Positions 54,713-64,000 of a stretch of 64,000 nucleotides of DNA are shown here, piece after piece. The position numbers and the translations under genes were made by a program. Origin of the DNA: Gemmatimonadota bacterium (lineage in GTDB: Bacteria; Gemmatimonadota; Gemmatimonadetes; Palauibacterales; Palauibacteraceae); contig JAJDWE010000084.1 of assembly GCA_022825725.1 (NCBI GenBank), forward strand, positions 1 to 64,000, read 5' to 3'. Positions within the stretch are counted from its first letter, which is position 1. Each line of letters begins with the position of its first letter. The notes under the pieces are model-generated. The model was not told the origin of the DNA and ran no database searches. It saw nothing but the letters and a program-made list of their open reading frames with translations.

Positions 54713-56296
54713 ATGCAGCGCACGACGCCACCACTGCCACGCGAGACCGCCGACGGCCGGGAGCCGCTTCCGTTCCCGCTGCGCGTCGCCGCCATCGATG
54801 TGGGATCGAACGCGTTCCGCTTCGTCGCGGCCGAGTTCAGCGACCCGAACCGCTACATCGAACTGGCCTCGGAGCGGGTCCCCGTCCGGCTGGGACACTC
54901 GGCCTTCCTCACCGGCGAACTGTCGCCCTCCGCCATCGACCGGACCGTCGAGGGGTTCCGGCGCTTCCGGGAGGAGATCGACCGCCTGGGCATCGACCAC
55001 GTGCGCGCCGTGGCCACGAGCGCGGTGCGGGAGAGCCGCAACGGCGCGGATCTCGTCCGCCGCGTGAAAGAGGAGGCGGGGATCCGGCTCGATCTCATCT
55101 CCGGTACGGATGAAGCGCGGTTCGTGTGGACGTCCGCGAAGCGGCGTATCGACTTCGGCGACTCGAAGTGGATGCTCGTGGATCTCGGCGGCGGGAGCGT
55201 GGAAGTCTCCCTCGCGGACCGGTCCGGGATCATGTGGAGCGAGTCGCACCGGATGGGGTCGGTGCGGCTGCTCGAGGAACTCACGGGGGCGGACGATGCC
55301 CCCGCGCACTTCGCGAACCTGCTCGCGGAGTACGCCGCCACCCTCCGCATTCCGCACGCGAGCAAGCACTGGACGCCGGTCCAGCTGATCGCCACCGGCG
55401 GCAACATCGAGGAGCTCGCCCGCCTCGCGGGCCACCGCGCCGCCGACGGGACCCGCCGCATCACGCGGGCGGAGCTCGCGATGGCGATCGAGGAGTTCTC
55501 CCACCTCTCCTACAGCCAGCGCATCGGACGGCTGGGTCTGCGCGAGGATCGGGCCGATGTGATTCTCCCCGCCGCGATCGTGTACGACCGCGTCGCCGAA
55601 CTCGCGGGAGCCGAGCAGATCCTCGTCCCCGGAGTCGGCGTGAAGGAGGGGGTGCTCTTCGACCTCGTGGATGAGCTGACGAGCGGGGCCGGTTTCGGGC
55701 GGCTGGAGCGGATCGTCCACGAGGGGGCGCTCACGCTCGGGCGCAGATACCTCTTCGACGAGGACCACGGAAGACACGTCGCGTCGCTCGCCGTCTCCCT
55801 GTTCGACCAGCTCGCCGACGTCCACGGCCTGGAACCGCGCGACCGGCGGATCCTGCTGGCGGGAGCGATGCTGCACGACATCGGGCAGCACATCTCTTAC
55901 GCGAAACACCACAAGCACTCGCTCTACCTCATCCATCACAGCGAGATCCCGGGGATCGCGCCGAACGAACTCCCTCTCGTCGCCCTCGTGGCGCGCTACC
56001 ACCGGCGCGCCGAACCCCGCCGCGGCCACTACCTCTACCGCGACCTGAAAGATCGCGACCGCCGGCGGGTGGAGAGGCTCGCCGCCCTCCTCCGCATCGC
56101 GGACTCCCTCGACCGCGAGCACCTCCAGCGCGTGCACAGCGTCGAGGCGCGGGTGCACGAACACCGGCTCGAACTGCGTCTCGAGCGCAGGGGACGCCTG
56201 CTCCTCGAGCAGTGGGCGCTGCGCAAGAAGGGGAAGCTCTTCGCCCGCATCTTCGGCCTCGAACCGTACGTCACCTTCGACCTCTCCTCCGACTGA
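54713..56296 (+). CDS. ppx: Exopolyphosphatase / pppGpp phosphohydrolase family with HD domain
   Basis: 527 residues from ATG 54713. Ppx/GppA removes terminal phosphate from polyphosphate (and pppGpp in GppA). The actin-like fold has 'AAIDVGSNAFRFVAAE' (phosphate 1), 'ATSAVRESRNG', 'MLVDLGGGSVEVSLAD' (phosphate 2) and 'LIATGGNIEEL'. The C-terminal region, about 325-470, is an HD-type domain with 'MLHDIGQHISY' and 'VALVARYHRR'. ppk1 follows 118 bases downstream, pairing synthesis with breakdown of polyphosphate. The open frame upstream of 54713 is antisense to the amidohydrolase. Confidence 0.92.
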   Translation: MQRTTPPLPRETADGREPLPFPLRVAAIDVGSNAFRFVAAEFSDPNRYIELASERVPVRLGHSAFLTGELSPSAIDRTVEGFRRFREEIDRLGIDHVRAVATSAVRESRNGADLVRRVKEEAGIRLDLISGTDEARFVWTSAKRRIDFGDSKWMLVDLGGGSVEVSLADRSGIMWSESHRMGSVRLLEELTGADDAPAHFANLLAEYAATLRIPHASKHWTPVQLIATGGNIEELARLAGHRAADGTRRITRAELAMAIEEFSHLSYSQRIGRLGLREDRADVILPAAIVYDRVAELAGAEQILVPGVGVKEGVLFDLVDELTSGAGFGRLERIVHEGALTLGRRYLFDEDHGRHVASLAVSLFDQLADVHGLEPRDRRILLAGAMLHDIGQHISYAKHHKHSLYLIHHSEIPGIAPNELPLVALVARYHRRAEPRRGHYLYRDLKDRDRRRVERLAALLRIADSLDREHLQRVHSVEARVHEHRLELRLERRGRLLLEQWALRKKGKLFARIFGLEPYVTFDLSSD

Positions 56297-56414
56297 GACC
56301 TACCGGCCGGGAGGTCCGAAACGAGCGGAAAAGGCGGCTTCGGGCTTATATTACGGGCCCTGCGTCCGCAAATGGCGGGCGAGGGGACCAGGAGAGAGGG
56401 GTCGGGAGAGCCGC

Positions 56415-58742
56415 ATGTCGTCCGAGTCGAACGAGATTTCGCGCCGCCCGTGGGTCCACCACGGGAGCCGCCGTCCGGGCGGGGTTTCTCCGCCGCGTGA
56501 GGCGCCGCTGCCGGTCGAGCCCGCGCCAGCCCCGGAGCGCGACGCCGACTCCGCTCCCCGTCCGTCCGACCCGGAGTTCGGCCACCGCGTAAAGGGCGTC
56601 CCGGTGCTGCCGAGAGCGGCGATTCCGACGCCGGTTCCGGATGACGCGAAGCCGAACCACCCGTCGCTCTACTTCAACGCGGAACTCAGCTGGCTGGACT
56701 TCAACTGGCGCGTGCTCTACCAGGCCATGGACGAGCGGACCCCGCTGCTGGAGCGGCTCCGTTTCCTCGCCATCACGGAGAACAACCTCGACGAGTTCGT
56801 GATGAAGCAGGTCGGCGGCCTCAAGCGCGTGCTCGGCGCGGGCGTGGTGAAGCCATCGCCGGATGGCCGCGGTCCCGCCGAACAGCTCGATCTCGTGCGT
56901 GAGGGCGTCCGCACCATGCGGACCCGGCTGGCCCAGGTCTGGGAGGACGATCTCCAGCCGCGCCTCGCGGCGGAACTCGACATCGCGGTGCGCGACTTCG
57001 ACGATCTGAGCGAGGAGGAACGCGAGCAGGTGCGTCGCGTGTTCGTGGATAGAATTTACCCGGTCCTCACGCCGCTGGCCGTCGATCCGGGACACCCGTT
57101 CCCGTTCCTCTCCAACATGAGCCTCTCGCTCGCCCTGATGCTGGAGCACCCGGAACGGCGAACCCGCCACTTCGCTCGGGTGAAGATCCCCACCGCGCTG
57201 CGCTGGGTCGAACTCCCGGAGAGCGGGCACGTGGTCCCCGTCGAGCAGGTCGTGCGGCACTTCGCGGGCGAACTCTTCCGGGGGATGAAGATCGAGAGCG
57301 CTTCCCTCTTCCGGGTCACCCGCAACGCGGACGTGGCCCGGGACGAAGAGGTGGCGGACGACCTCCTGCAGATGATCTCGGAGGAGCTTCGCGAGCGGCG
57401 CTTCGCGCGCGTCGTTCGTCTCGAGGTCGAGCCGGGCATGCCCGATGACGTGCGGCAGTTCCTCGTTCGTCAGCTCGAGCTGGACGAGGAGGACCTGTAC
57501 GAGATCCCGGGCCTGCTCGAGATGTCGGGATTCTGGCAGATCGCGGCCGAGGGCCCGTGGGAGCACCGGCACGAACCCTGGGAGCCGATGATCCCGCCGC
57601 GCCTGATCCGCGAGGGCGAGACGGAGGACCGACCCGACATCTTCACGGTGATCCGGGCTGGCGACCTCATGGTGCACCACCCGTACGAGTCCTTCACCGC
57701 GACGGTGCAGCGGTTCGTCGAGGAGGCCGCCGCGGACCCCGCGGTCGTGGCCATCAAGCAGACGCTCTACCGGACGGCGGAGCACTCCCGGATCATCGCC
57801 GCGCTCGTCCGGGCGGCCGAGGCGGGCAAGGCGGTCGCCGTGCTCGTGGAGGTCACGGCCCGCTTCGACGAGGCCGACAACATGGAATGGGCCTCCGTGC
57901 TGGAGGAGGCGGGCGTCAACGTGACGTACGGCCTCGTCGGGCTGAAGACGCACGCGAAGGTCGCGCTCGTCGTCCGCGAGGAAGGGGACGAGATCCGCAC
58001 CTACTGCCACATCGGCACCGGCAACTACAACTCCGAGACGGCTCAGATTTATGCGGACATGGGAATCCTCACGGCGCGTCCGGAGATCGGCCGCGACGCG
58101 GTGAACCTCTTCCACTACCTGACCGGCTACGCCCCCGACCAGGAGTACGAGGAACTCGTCGTCGCGCCCCGCGACCTGCGCCGGGCCCTCACCGCCCGGA
58201 TCGAGCGCGAGATTGCCCACGTCGAGGCGGGCCGGAAGGGGCGCATGATCATGAAGCTGAACGGTCTCGACGACCCGAAGGTGATCCGCGCCCTATACGC
58301 GGCGTCTGCCGCCGGCGTGAAGATCGACCTCATCGTCCGCGGCCAGTGCCGGCTCCGCCCCGGGATCCCCGGCTTCAGCGAGAACATTCGCGTACGGAGC
58401 ATCGTCGGACGGTTCCTGGAGCACGACCGGATCTTCTGGTGGGGGAACGACGGGAATCCCGAGGTGTGGATCGGGAGCGCGGACTGGCGCCGCCGGAACC
58501 TCGACGACCGCGTCGAAGTGCTGCTCCCGGTCCGCGACAAGCGGATCCGGAAGCGCCTCCGCAAGACGCTGCGCTTCGCCCTTCGCGACAACCAGCGGGC
58601 CTGGGAGTTGCGGCCGACCGGAGAGTACGTGCTGTGCGAACCCGCCCCGGGCGAGCGCTCCATCGACTACCAAAGCCGGATGCTGAAGGCGGTCCGGAAA
58701 CGCCGCCGCAAGGTCGACGACCACTGGGACGCCTCGCACTGA
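56415..58742 (+). CDS. ppk1: Polyphosphate kinase 1
   Basis: 775 residues. Makes polyphosphate from ATP reversibly. A Pro/Arg-rich ~75-residue lead precedes the PPK N domain ('YFNAELSWLDFNWRVLYQA'). Then come the middle domain, and two phospholipase-D-like C domains: 'VAIKQTLYRT', 'VLVEVTARFDE', 'LKTHAKVALVVR' and 'TYCHIGTGNYNSETAQIY', with the catalytic histidines, then 'GQCRLRPGIPGFSENIRVRS'. A possible TATATT -10 lies at 56347-56352. It converges with phoU. Confidence 0.95.
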   Translation: MSSESNEISRRPWVHHGSRRPGGVSPPREAPLPVEPAPAPERDADSAPRPSDPEFGHRVKGVPVLPRAAIPTPVPDDAKPNHPSLYFNAELSWLDFNWRVLYQAMDERTPLLERLRFLAITENNLDEFVMKQVGGLKRVLGAGVVKPSPDGRGPAEQLDLVREGVRTMRTRLAQVWEDDLQPRLAAELDIAVRDFDDLSEEEREQVRRVFVDRIYPVLTPLAVDPGHPFPFLSNMSLSLALMLEHPERRTRHFARVKIPTALRWVELPESGHVVPVEQVVRHFAGELFRGMKIESASLFRVTRNADVARDEEVADDLLQMISEELRERRFARVVRLEVEPGMPDDVRQFLVRQLELDEEDLYEIPGLLEMSGFWQIAAEGPWEHRHEPWEPMIPPRLIREGETEDRPDIFTVIRAGDLMVHHPYESFTATVQRFVEEAAADPAVVAIKQTLYRTAEHSRIIAALVRAAEAGKAVAVLVEVTARFDEADNMEWASVLEEAGVNVTYGLVGLKTHAKVALVVREEGDEIRTYCHIGTGNYNSETAQIYADMGILTARPEIGRDAVNLFHYLTGYAPDQEYEELVVAPRDLRRALTARIEREIAHVEAGRKGRMIMKLNGLDDPKVIRALYAASAAGVKIDLIVRGQCRLRPGIPGFSENIRVRSIVGRFLEHDRIFWWGNDGNPEVWIGSADWRRRNLDDRVEVLLPVRDKRIRKRLRKTLRFALRDNQRAWELRPTGEYVLCEPAPGERSIDYQSRMLKAVRKRRRKVDDHWDASH

Positions 58743-58776
58743 CGCGCAGGCTGACGGGCGGCAGGCTGACGGCGGC

Positions 58777-59463
58777 TCAGCGTCCTGCGCTGCCCTGTGC
58801 CGGGTCCGGCGGGCCCTCCTGGTGCCGGATCGTGATTCCCTGGACCATGTAGACGACATCCTCCCCGATATTCGTCGCGAGGTCGCCGATCCGCTCGAGA
58901 TTGCGGCCGATGAGGATGACCTGCAGGCACCCGGACAGGTTGTACTCCGGCATATGGGTGATCATCACCCGGCTCAGTGAGTCCTGGAGCTGGTCCAGCC
59001 GGTCGTCGCGCGCGATCACGGAGCGTGCGGCGTCCGCGTTCCGGTGCACGAACGCGTCGAGCGCATCCCGCAGCATCGCCCTCGCCATGCGGCTCATCTC
59101 GTCGAGTTCCGGCGGGACCGGCACTTTTTTCTCGGCCTTCGCCAGCCGTTCGGCCGCTTCGGCGATGTTGACCGCGTGGTCACCGATCCGCTCGAGGTCG
59201 TTGTTGATCTTGAGAACCGTGACGAGCACGCGCAGGTCGCTCGCCACCGGATGGTGGAGCGCGAGGATCTCCACCGTGGACTCCTCGACCTCCACCTCGG
59301 CCCGGTCGATGGCGTCGTCGGCCTCCCGAATCGCCTCCGCGTCGACCGTGGGCTGTCCCACGAGCGCCACCGCGCGCTGAACCAGCTGCTCGATGTCGTG
59401 CGCCATCTGGTGCAGCGTCCGCGTGACGTCGCTGACCCGGTCGTCGAATTGCCTGAAGGACAT
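58777..59463 (-). CDS. phoU: Phosphate signalling protein PhoU
   Basis: 228 residues, usual length. Two three-helix repeats carry the metal-binding E-R-x-G-D motifs 'NDLERIGDHAVNIAE' and 'RNLERIGDLATNIGE'. PhoU relays transporter status from PstB to the PhoR kinase and keeps the regulon off when phosphate is sufficient. It lies at the end of the minus-strand operon phoR-pstS-pstC-pstA-pstB-phoU, 17 bases after pstB, matching that role. Confidence 0.95.
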   Translation of the reverse strand: MSFRQFDDRVSDVTRTLHQMAHDIEQLVQRAVALVGQPTVDAEAIREADDAIDRAEVEVEESTVEILALHHPVASDLRVLVTVLKINNDLERIGDHAVNIAEAAERLAKAEKKVPVPPELDEMSRMARAMLRDALDAFVHRNADAARSVIARDDRLDQLQDSLSRVMITHMPEYNLSGCLQVILIGRNLERIGDLATNIGEDVVYMVQGITIRHQEGPPDPAQGSAGR

Positions 59464-59480
59464 CGATCGCGGCCGGTCCG

Positions 59481-60242
59481 TCAGCCCCGCCGGCCCGTGA
59501 TGTAGGCCTCGGTCCGCTCGTCCTCGGGATTGGTGAACAAGCGCTGCGTCTCCTTGTACTCGACGAGTTCGCCCATGTAGAGGAAGGCCGTGTCGTCGCT
59601 GATGCGCGCGGCCTGCTGCATGTTATGGGTCACGATCACGATCGTGTAGTCTCCCCGCAGTTCTCCGATCAAATCCTCCATGCGGCCGGTCGCGATCGGG
59701 TCGAGCGCGCTCGCCGGCTCGTCCATGAGGAGAACCTCCGGTTCCACGGCCAGCGCCCGCGCGATGCAGAGCCGCTGCTGCTGTCCGGCCGAGAGCCCGA
59801 GGGCGTCCGCGTCGAGCCGGTGGTTCACCTCGTCCCAGAGCGCGGCCGCGCGGAGCGACGCCTCCACCCGATCCCCGATGTCGTCCTGGAACCCGTTGAT
59901 CCGCAGGCCGAACGCGATGTTCTCGAAGATCGACTTCGGAAACGGGTTCGGCTTCTGGAAGACCATCCCGATGGCGCGCCGAACATCGGCCGGTTCGACA
60001 CCGGGTGCGTAGAGGTCCCGGCCCCGGAAAAGAACTTGGCCCGTGACGCGGGCCGTCGGCACGAGGTCGTTCATGCGGTTGAAGCAGCGCAGGAGCGTGC
60101 TCTTGCCGCAGCCCGAGGGCCCGATGAAGGCGACCACCCGCCGTTTCGGTATCGTGAGCGAGATGTCCTCAATCACCCGCGTCTCGCCGTAGCGAACGCC
60201 GAGTCCGACGGTCTCGAGGACCGCTTCCGGAGCCACCGTCAC
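59481..60242 (-). CDS. pstB: Phosphate ABC transporter ATP-binding protein
   Basis: 253 residues. ATPase of the high-affinity phosphate importer. Walker [11 protein letters not shown]-loop '[19 protein letters not shown]', signature [14 protein letters not shown] (S/G-Q variant usual in PstB), Walker B '[16 protein letters not shown]' and switch His '[13 protein letters not shown]'. Start ATG overlaps the pstA stop by four bases. Confidence 0.97.
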   Translation of the reverse strand: MTVAPEAVLETVGLGVRYGETRVIEDISLTIPKRRVVAFIGPSGCGKSTLLRCFNRMNDLVPTARVTGQVLFRGRDLYAPGVEPADVRRAIGMVFQKPNPFPKSIFENIAFGLRINGFQDDIGDRVEASLRAAALWDEVNHRLDADALGLSAGQQQRLCIARALAVEPEVLLMDEPASALDPIATGRMEDLIGELRGDYTIVIVTHNMQQAARISDDTAFLYMGELVEYKETQRLFTNPEDERTEAYITGRRG

Positions 60243-61117
60243 CTCTCGAATCGGTTACGAATCAGAATCGCGGCCGCGTTCATCATGAGCAGCACGCCCA
60301 GCAGTACCACAATGGCCCCTGCCGCCAGCGCATGGAACTCCCCGCGCGGATCCGTGGTCCAGTTGAAGATCTGGATCGGCAGGGCCGTGAAGGGATCCAT
60401 GGGCGAGAGTGGATCGAAGGCGATGAACGTCAGCGCCCCGATGATGAGCAGCGGGGCGGTCTCTCCCCCCGCCCGCGAGAGGCCGAGGATGGTGCCGGAG
60501 AGGATGCCGGGCATGGCCGCCGGGAGCACGTGGTGGCGGATGGCCTGCCAGCGCGTGGCGCCGAGCGCGTAGGCGGCTTCCCGCAGCGAGTCCGGAACGG
60601 CGCGGATCGCCTCGCGGGCGGCGATGTTCACGATCGGAAGCACGAGCAGCGACAGCGTCGCCGCTCCCGCGAGCAGGCTCCGTTCCAGCGCCAGGAAGCG
60701 GACGAACACGGCGAGTCCGAGGATGCCGTACACGATGGAGGGCACGCTGGCGAGGTTCGCGATGTTCGTCTTCAGGAGCGTCGTGAAGCGGTTCGTCGGG
60801 GCGTACTCCTCGAGATACAGCGCCGCGCCGACGCCGAGCGGGAAGGACATCACGGCGACGAGCGCGAGCATCCACGCGCTCCCGAGGATCGCGGAGCGGA
60901 TCCCGGCCCGCTCCGGGAAGCGGGACGGGTAGCTGGTCAGGAACTCGAAGGAGAGCGCCGGGAGTCCGTCCGCCGCGAGGCTCACGAGGAGGACGACGAG
61001 GGACGCGACCCCGAAGGCGACCGCGAGGCGGCACAGCCACATGAACCGGATCCCGGCCCGGCGGCGGGCCTCGAGCCGCGTGTCGAACCGGCCCCCGCGG
61101 GGCGCCCCGGGGCTCAC
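60239..61117 (-). CDS. pstA: Phosphate ABC transporter permease PstA
   Basis: 292 residues from GTG 61117, overlapping the pstC stop (GTGA). Six membrane helices; the permease coupling loop is '[19 protein letters not shown]', and '[18 protein letters not shown]' is the PstA hallmark. A longer open frame to 61837 is a shadow of pstC. Partner of PstC in the inner-membrane channel. Confidence 0.95.
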   Translation of the reverse strand: MSPGAPRGGRFDTRLEARRRAGIRFMWLCRLAVAFGVASLVVLLVSLAADGLPALSFEFLTSYPSRFPERAGIRSAILGSAWMLALVAVMSFPLGVGAALYLEEYAPTNRFTTLLKTNIANLASVPSIVYGILGLAVFVRFLALERSLLAGAATLSLLVLPIVNIAAREAIRAVPDSLREAAYALGATRWQAIRHHVLPAAMPGILSGTILGLSRAGGETAPLLIIGALTFIAFDPLSPMDPFTALPIQIFNWTTDPRGEFHALAAGAIVVLLGVLLMMNAAAILIRNRFER

Positions 61118-62025
61118 CGGAAGCTCTCCCGGAAACGCGTCGTCATGCGCTGGCTCAGCAGGTTGAGGGCCAGCGTGATGAGGAAGAGAAGGAGGCCGAC
61201 GGCGAACAGGGTCCGGTATTCGATCGACCCGGAGGGGGCATCGCCCAGGCTCACCTGCACGATGTAGGCCGTCATCGTCTGAACGCTCTGGAGCAGGTCC
61301 AGCGTCATCCCCGGCGTCGCCCCCGCGGCCAGCGTCACGACGATCGTCTCGGCGATGGCGCGGGAGATCGCGAGGATGAAGCTGGCGGCGATGCCGGGCA
61401 GGCCCGCTGGGACCACGATCCGGGTCGCCACCTCGAACCGGGTGGCCCCGACGCCGTACGCGGCCTCGCGCAGAGAGCCGGGGACGGCGCTCAGCGCGTC
61501 CTCGGAGAGCGACGACACCATCGGCAGGATCATGATGCCCACGACGATGGCGGCGCTCGCGGCATTGAAGACCCCGACCCCCGGAAAGAGCGTCCGAAGG
61601 ACCGGCGTGACGAGGATCACGGCGAAATAGCCGTAGACGACCGTCGGGATCCCCGCGAGAATCTCGAGCGCCGGCTTGACGGTCCGCTTCGTCCGGATCG
61701 ATGCGAACTCGCTCAGATAGATGGCCGTCGCGAGTCCGACCGGGAGCGCGATCAGCGCCGCGCCGGCCGCGACGAGAAAGGTTCCGTTGACGAGCGGGAG
61801 GATGCCGAACGACCGCGGCACGAGGTCCGGAGACCATCGCGTCCCCGCGAGGAACTCGACGGGGGAAACCTCGGCGAAAAAGCCGAGCGATTCGGTGAGC
61901 AGCACGACGACGATCCCGACCGTCGCCACGATCGAGAGCGCTCCGGAGGCGAAGAGGAGCGCCCCGATGAGGCGCTCGCCGACCCTGGTGTGGCGGCTAG
62001 CCGATCCGGGCTCGGATTTCCGCAT
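61114..62025 (-). CDS. pstC: Phosphate ABC transporter permease PstC
   Basis: 303 residues, six membrane helices. Coupling loop '[19 protein letters not shown]' and '[20 protein letters not shown]' are PstC features. ATG 62025 lies 29 bases inside the end of pstS, so translation is coupled; a later GTG (VGERL) could remove the overlap. Confidence 0.95.
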   Translation of the reverse strand: MRKSEPGSASRHTRVGERLIGALLFASGALSIVATVGIVVVLLTESLGFFAEVSPVEFLAGTRWSPDLVPRSFGILPLVNGTFLVAAGAALIALPVGLATAIYLSEFASIRTKRTVKPALEILAGIPTVVYGYFAVILVTPVLRTLFPGVGVFNAASAAIVVGIMILPMVSSLSEDALSAVPGSLREAAYGVGATRFEVATRIVVPAGLPGIAASFILAISRAIAETIVVTLAAGATPGMTLDLLQSVQTMTAYIVQVSLGDAPSGSIEYRTLFAVGLLLFLITLALNLLSQRMTTRFRESFR

Positions 62026-62914
62026 ACGCTTCCGGCTCGAGCGGTATGTACCCCGTCTCCGGGATCAGGGTCGCCGCGTGCTCGAGGGTGAAGTGCACGA
62101 ACGCCCGGACCTCCGGCCGGTCGAGCGCGTCACGCCGAATGTAGATGTACATCGGCCGAGCGAGCGGCGTATACGTACCGTTCAGGATCGTTTCGCGGGA
62201 CGGCGCGACGCAACCGTCGCCACCGTCGACTTCAATCGCGCGCAGTTGCTCCTGGTTGTCCTCGAAGTACGCGTAGCCGAAGTAGCCGAGCGCGCCCGGA
62301 TCGCCGCTCACCCCCCCGACGAGCACGTTGTCGTCGGCGCTGGCGGTGTAGTCGCTACGGCTCGCGCCCGCCTCGCCGACCACGGCGGCCGTGAAGTAGT
62401 CGAAGGTGCCCGAGTCGGTGTCGGGGCCGTACAGCTTCAGCTCCTCATCCGGCCATTCCGGGCGCAACTGGCTCCATCTCTCGATCCCGGACCCGGGCGT
62501 CCATACGCGCCGGAGTTCGGCCACGCTGACGCAGGCGACCCAGTCGTTGGAGGGGTGCACGACCAGCGTGAGGCCGTCCCGGGCGATCTGGAGTTCGACC
62601 GGTTCGATGCCCTCCGCCCGGCAGGCCGCCGCCTCGGCTTCGTTGATCTGCCGCGACGCGTTCGTGATGTCGGTCTCGCCGTTGCAGAACCTCTGGAACC
62701 CGCCGCCCGTGCCGGAGACGCCGACCGACACGCGGACCGCGCGTCCGCCGGCGATCTGGAACTCCTCGGCCATCGCCTGGCTGATCGGAAACACGGTGCT
62801 CGAGCCGTCGATCTCGATGAGCCGCGACGAGGCGCCGCCGCCTCCGCCGGCCCCGCAGCCCCAGGCGGAGAGGAGCGCCAGAACCGCCAGCGCGCGACCG
62901 CTAGGCCGGGACAT
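61997..62914 (-). CDS. pstS: Phosphate-binding lipoprotein PstS
   Basis: 305 residues from ATG 62914. Signal peptide with lipobox SAWGC, then a Gly-rich linker. The PBP-like fold has '[20 protein letters not shown]', '[19 protein letters not shown]' and '[20 protein letters not shown]', all contacting phosphate. The frame is open further upstream but that part is antisense to phoR coding. Its start overlaps the phoR stop by 14 bases. Confidence 0.95.
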   Translation of the reverse strand: MSRPSGRALAVLALLSAWGCGAGGGGGASSRLIEIDGSSTVFPISQAMAEEFQIAGGRAVRVSVGVSGTGGGFQRFCNGETDITNASRQINEAEAAACRAEGIEPVELQIARDGLTLVVHPSNDWVACVSVAELRRVWTPGSGIERWSQLRPEWPDEELKLYGPDTDSGTFDYFTAAVVGEAGASRSDYTASADDNVLVGGVSGDPGALGYFGYAYFEDNQEQLRAIEVDGGDGCVAPSRETILNGTYTPLARPMYIYIRRDALDRPEVRAFVHFTLEHAATLIPETGYIPLEPEAYAEIRARIG

Positions 62915-64000
62915 CGACGGTCTCCTCGTCGGCGACGGCCGCCGCGACCGGCAGGGTGAACCACACCGTCGTCCCGCTGCCGAGTGCGCTGTCGATGCCG
63001 ACCTCGCCCCCATGTGCCTCGACGAAGTGCTTGACGATCGCGAGTCCGAGTCCGGTGCCCCCGCGGGCGCGCGAACGCGCCGGGTCGACCCGGTAGAAGC
63101 GCTCGAACACGCGCTCCACGTGCACCGACGGGATTCCCGGCCCCCCGTCCGTGACCTCGACGCGCTGGAACTCCCCGTCGGACCGGATCCGCACGGCGAT
63201 GTTCGGGTCGTCATCGCTGTAGCGCGCCGCGTTGTCCAGGAGGTTGCGCAGCACCTGCCGGATCGCGTCCGGGTCCGCGTACGCGGGCTCCTGCGTGCCG
63301 GAGACGTCCAGCGTCACCTCCTCTCCCCGCACCCGGGGCGAGAGCGTCTCCCAGACCTCCAGGGCGACGGCCCCCACCGACACCGGCTGCGGCTCGGGAC
63401 TCCAACTGCCGGACTCCAGCAGCGAGAGATCGAGGAGGTCCTCCACCAGGTGTCGCATGCGCGTCGCGTTGACGAGGATGCGCCGGGCGAAATCGCGCGC
63501 GTGACCGGCATCGAGTTCGCCCTCCGAGAGTGCCTCCGCGAAACCGACGACGCTCGTCAGCGGGGTCTTGAGTTCGTGGGACACGTTCGCGACGAAATCG
63601 CGCCGGACCCCTTCGAGACGCCGCATCACGGTGAGATCGTGCAGCACGATGACCGCGCCCGAGCGGTGGGGACGGGTCGACATCAGCACGGTATGCTCGC
63701 CGAGTTCGACCTCGACGGTCGTGGACTCGCCCCGCCGCGCGGCGCTCACCGCATGGATGACGCGGGGGGAGCGGAAGAGCGTGCCGATGCGAACGCCCGG
63801 CGAGACGTCGCGCCCCGCCCAGCGCTCGAACGCGGGGTTGCAGAGGCTCACGAGCCCGTCGCGGTCGATGAAGGCGAGCCCGTCCTCCAGCCCGTCGAAC
63901 AGGATCCGGAGGTCGCTGGACTCGCGTTCGGACTGCGCCACGCGGTCCCTCACCTCGCCCGCCATGCGGTCGATCGCCCGGTTCAGGGAACCCACCGGCC
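62901..64000 (-). CDS. phoR: Phosphate regulon sensor histidine kinase PhoR (N-terminus beyond window)
   Basis: At least 366 codons are visible; the gene runs off the right edge, and the GTG at 63995 is internal. The first visible residues look like the end of a HAMP linker. A PAS domain follows ('LRILFDGLEDGLAFIDRDGL'), then the H-box 'FVANVSHELKTPLTSVVGFA' with the phosphorylated His, N-box 'LRNLLDNAARYS', G1 'TDGGPGIP', and G2 'GGTGLGLAIVKHFVEAHGG'. Position at the head of pstSCAB-phoU supports PhoR. The PhoB regulator should lie to the right. Confidence 0.92.
   Translation of the reverse strand, partial: PVGSLNRAIDRMAGEVRDRVAQSERESSDLRILFDGLEDGLAFIDRDGLVSLCNPAFERWAGRDVSPGVRIGTLFRSPRVIHAVSAARRGESTTVEVELGEHTVLMSTRPHRSGAVIVLHDLTVMRRLEGVRRDFVANVSHELKTPLTSVVGFAEALSEGELDAGHARDFARRILVNATRMRHLVEDLLDLSLLESGSWSPEPQPVSVGAVALEVWETLSPRVRGEEVTLDVSGTQEPAYADPDAIRQVLRNLLDNAARYSDDDPNIAVRIRSDGEFQRVEVTDGGPGIPSVHVERVFERFYRVDPARSRARGGTGLGLAIVKHFVEAHGGEVGIDSALGSGTTVWFTLPVAAAVADEETVDVPA

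Overview
The window looks like a chromosome fragment of a high-GC, Gram-negative bacterium. Evidence for this is a TonB-dependent receptor, an OmpA-family protein, lipoproteins with lipoboxes, and GC-rich coding with many GTG starts. The gene set (DUF4837 lipoprotein, GlnRS with a C-terminal YqeY-like domain, RicT, M28 and amidohydrolase exoenzymes, a Paa epoxidase cluster) would fit Gemmatimonadota or a relative. That placement is inference from gene content only.

Bases 1 to about 15,300 are accessory DNA, with lower GC and many broken genes. From the left come the start of an IS256-like transposase that appears to have inserted into an IS21 istB gene, a DUF4145 protein, two unrecognised genes, and a class 2 OLD nuclease plus UvrD-type helicase pair (Gabija-like, helicase frameshifted). 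Then follow a membrane-anchored unknown, transposase debris and a repeat-bearing intergenic stretch. The last part, about 9.0 to 14.9 kb, is a same-strand cassette: a small ORF, a radical SAM protein, a GHKL/HSP90-type ATPase and a nuclease-like/DGQHR-domain protein split by one frameshift. I do not recognise this combination as a named system, and it is the best candidate here for an undescribed defence or DNA-modification system.

The accessory block ends at a duplicated tRNA-Ile(GAU) locus (about 14.95 to 15.85 kb). One copy is intact. A second keeps its promoter and both stems but has a 66-bp, two-hairpin insert in the T-loop. A third piece is only the T-arm and 3' acceptor strand with a related insert. 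This looks like a tRNA-associated integration hot spot; no integrase is visible in the window.

From 15.8 kb onward the sequence is dense core chromosome: phoD, DUF4837 lipoprotein, dnaE-accA-ricT-metG, an M23 factor, fatty-acid oxidation FadJ/FadB-type protein, DUF402-membrane fusion, M50 and M28 peptidases, proS, TonB receptor and glnS. Next is a phenylacetyl-CoA epoxidase operon (paaA-D-B-C) with its PaaD zinc ribbon on a separate gene, then a META-domain lipoprotein, pruA, an OmpA protein, an SDR, two glycosyltransferases and an amidohydrolase.

The right end is phosphate metabolism: ppx and ppk1 on the plus strand face phoU-pstB-pstA-pstC-pstS-phoR on the minus strand. Together they cover phosphate uptake, sensing and polyphosphate turnover. 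phoR runs off the right edge.
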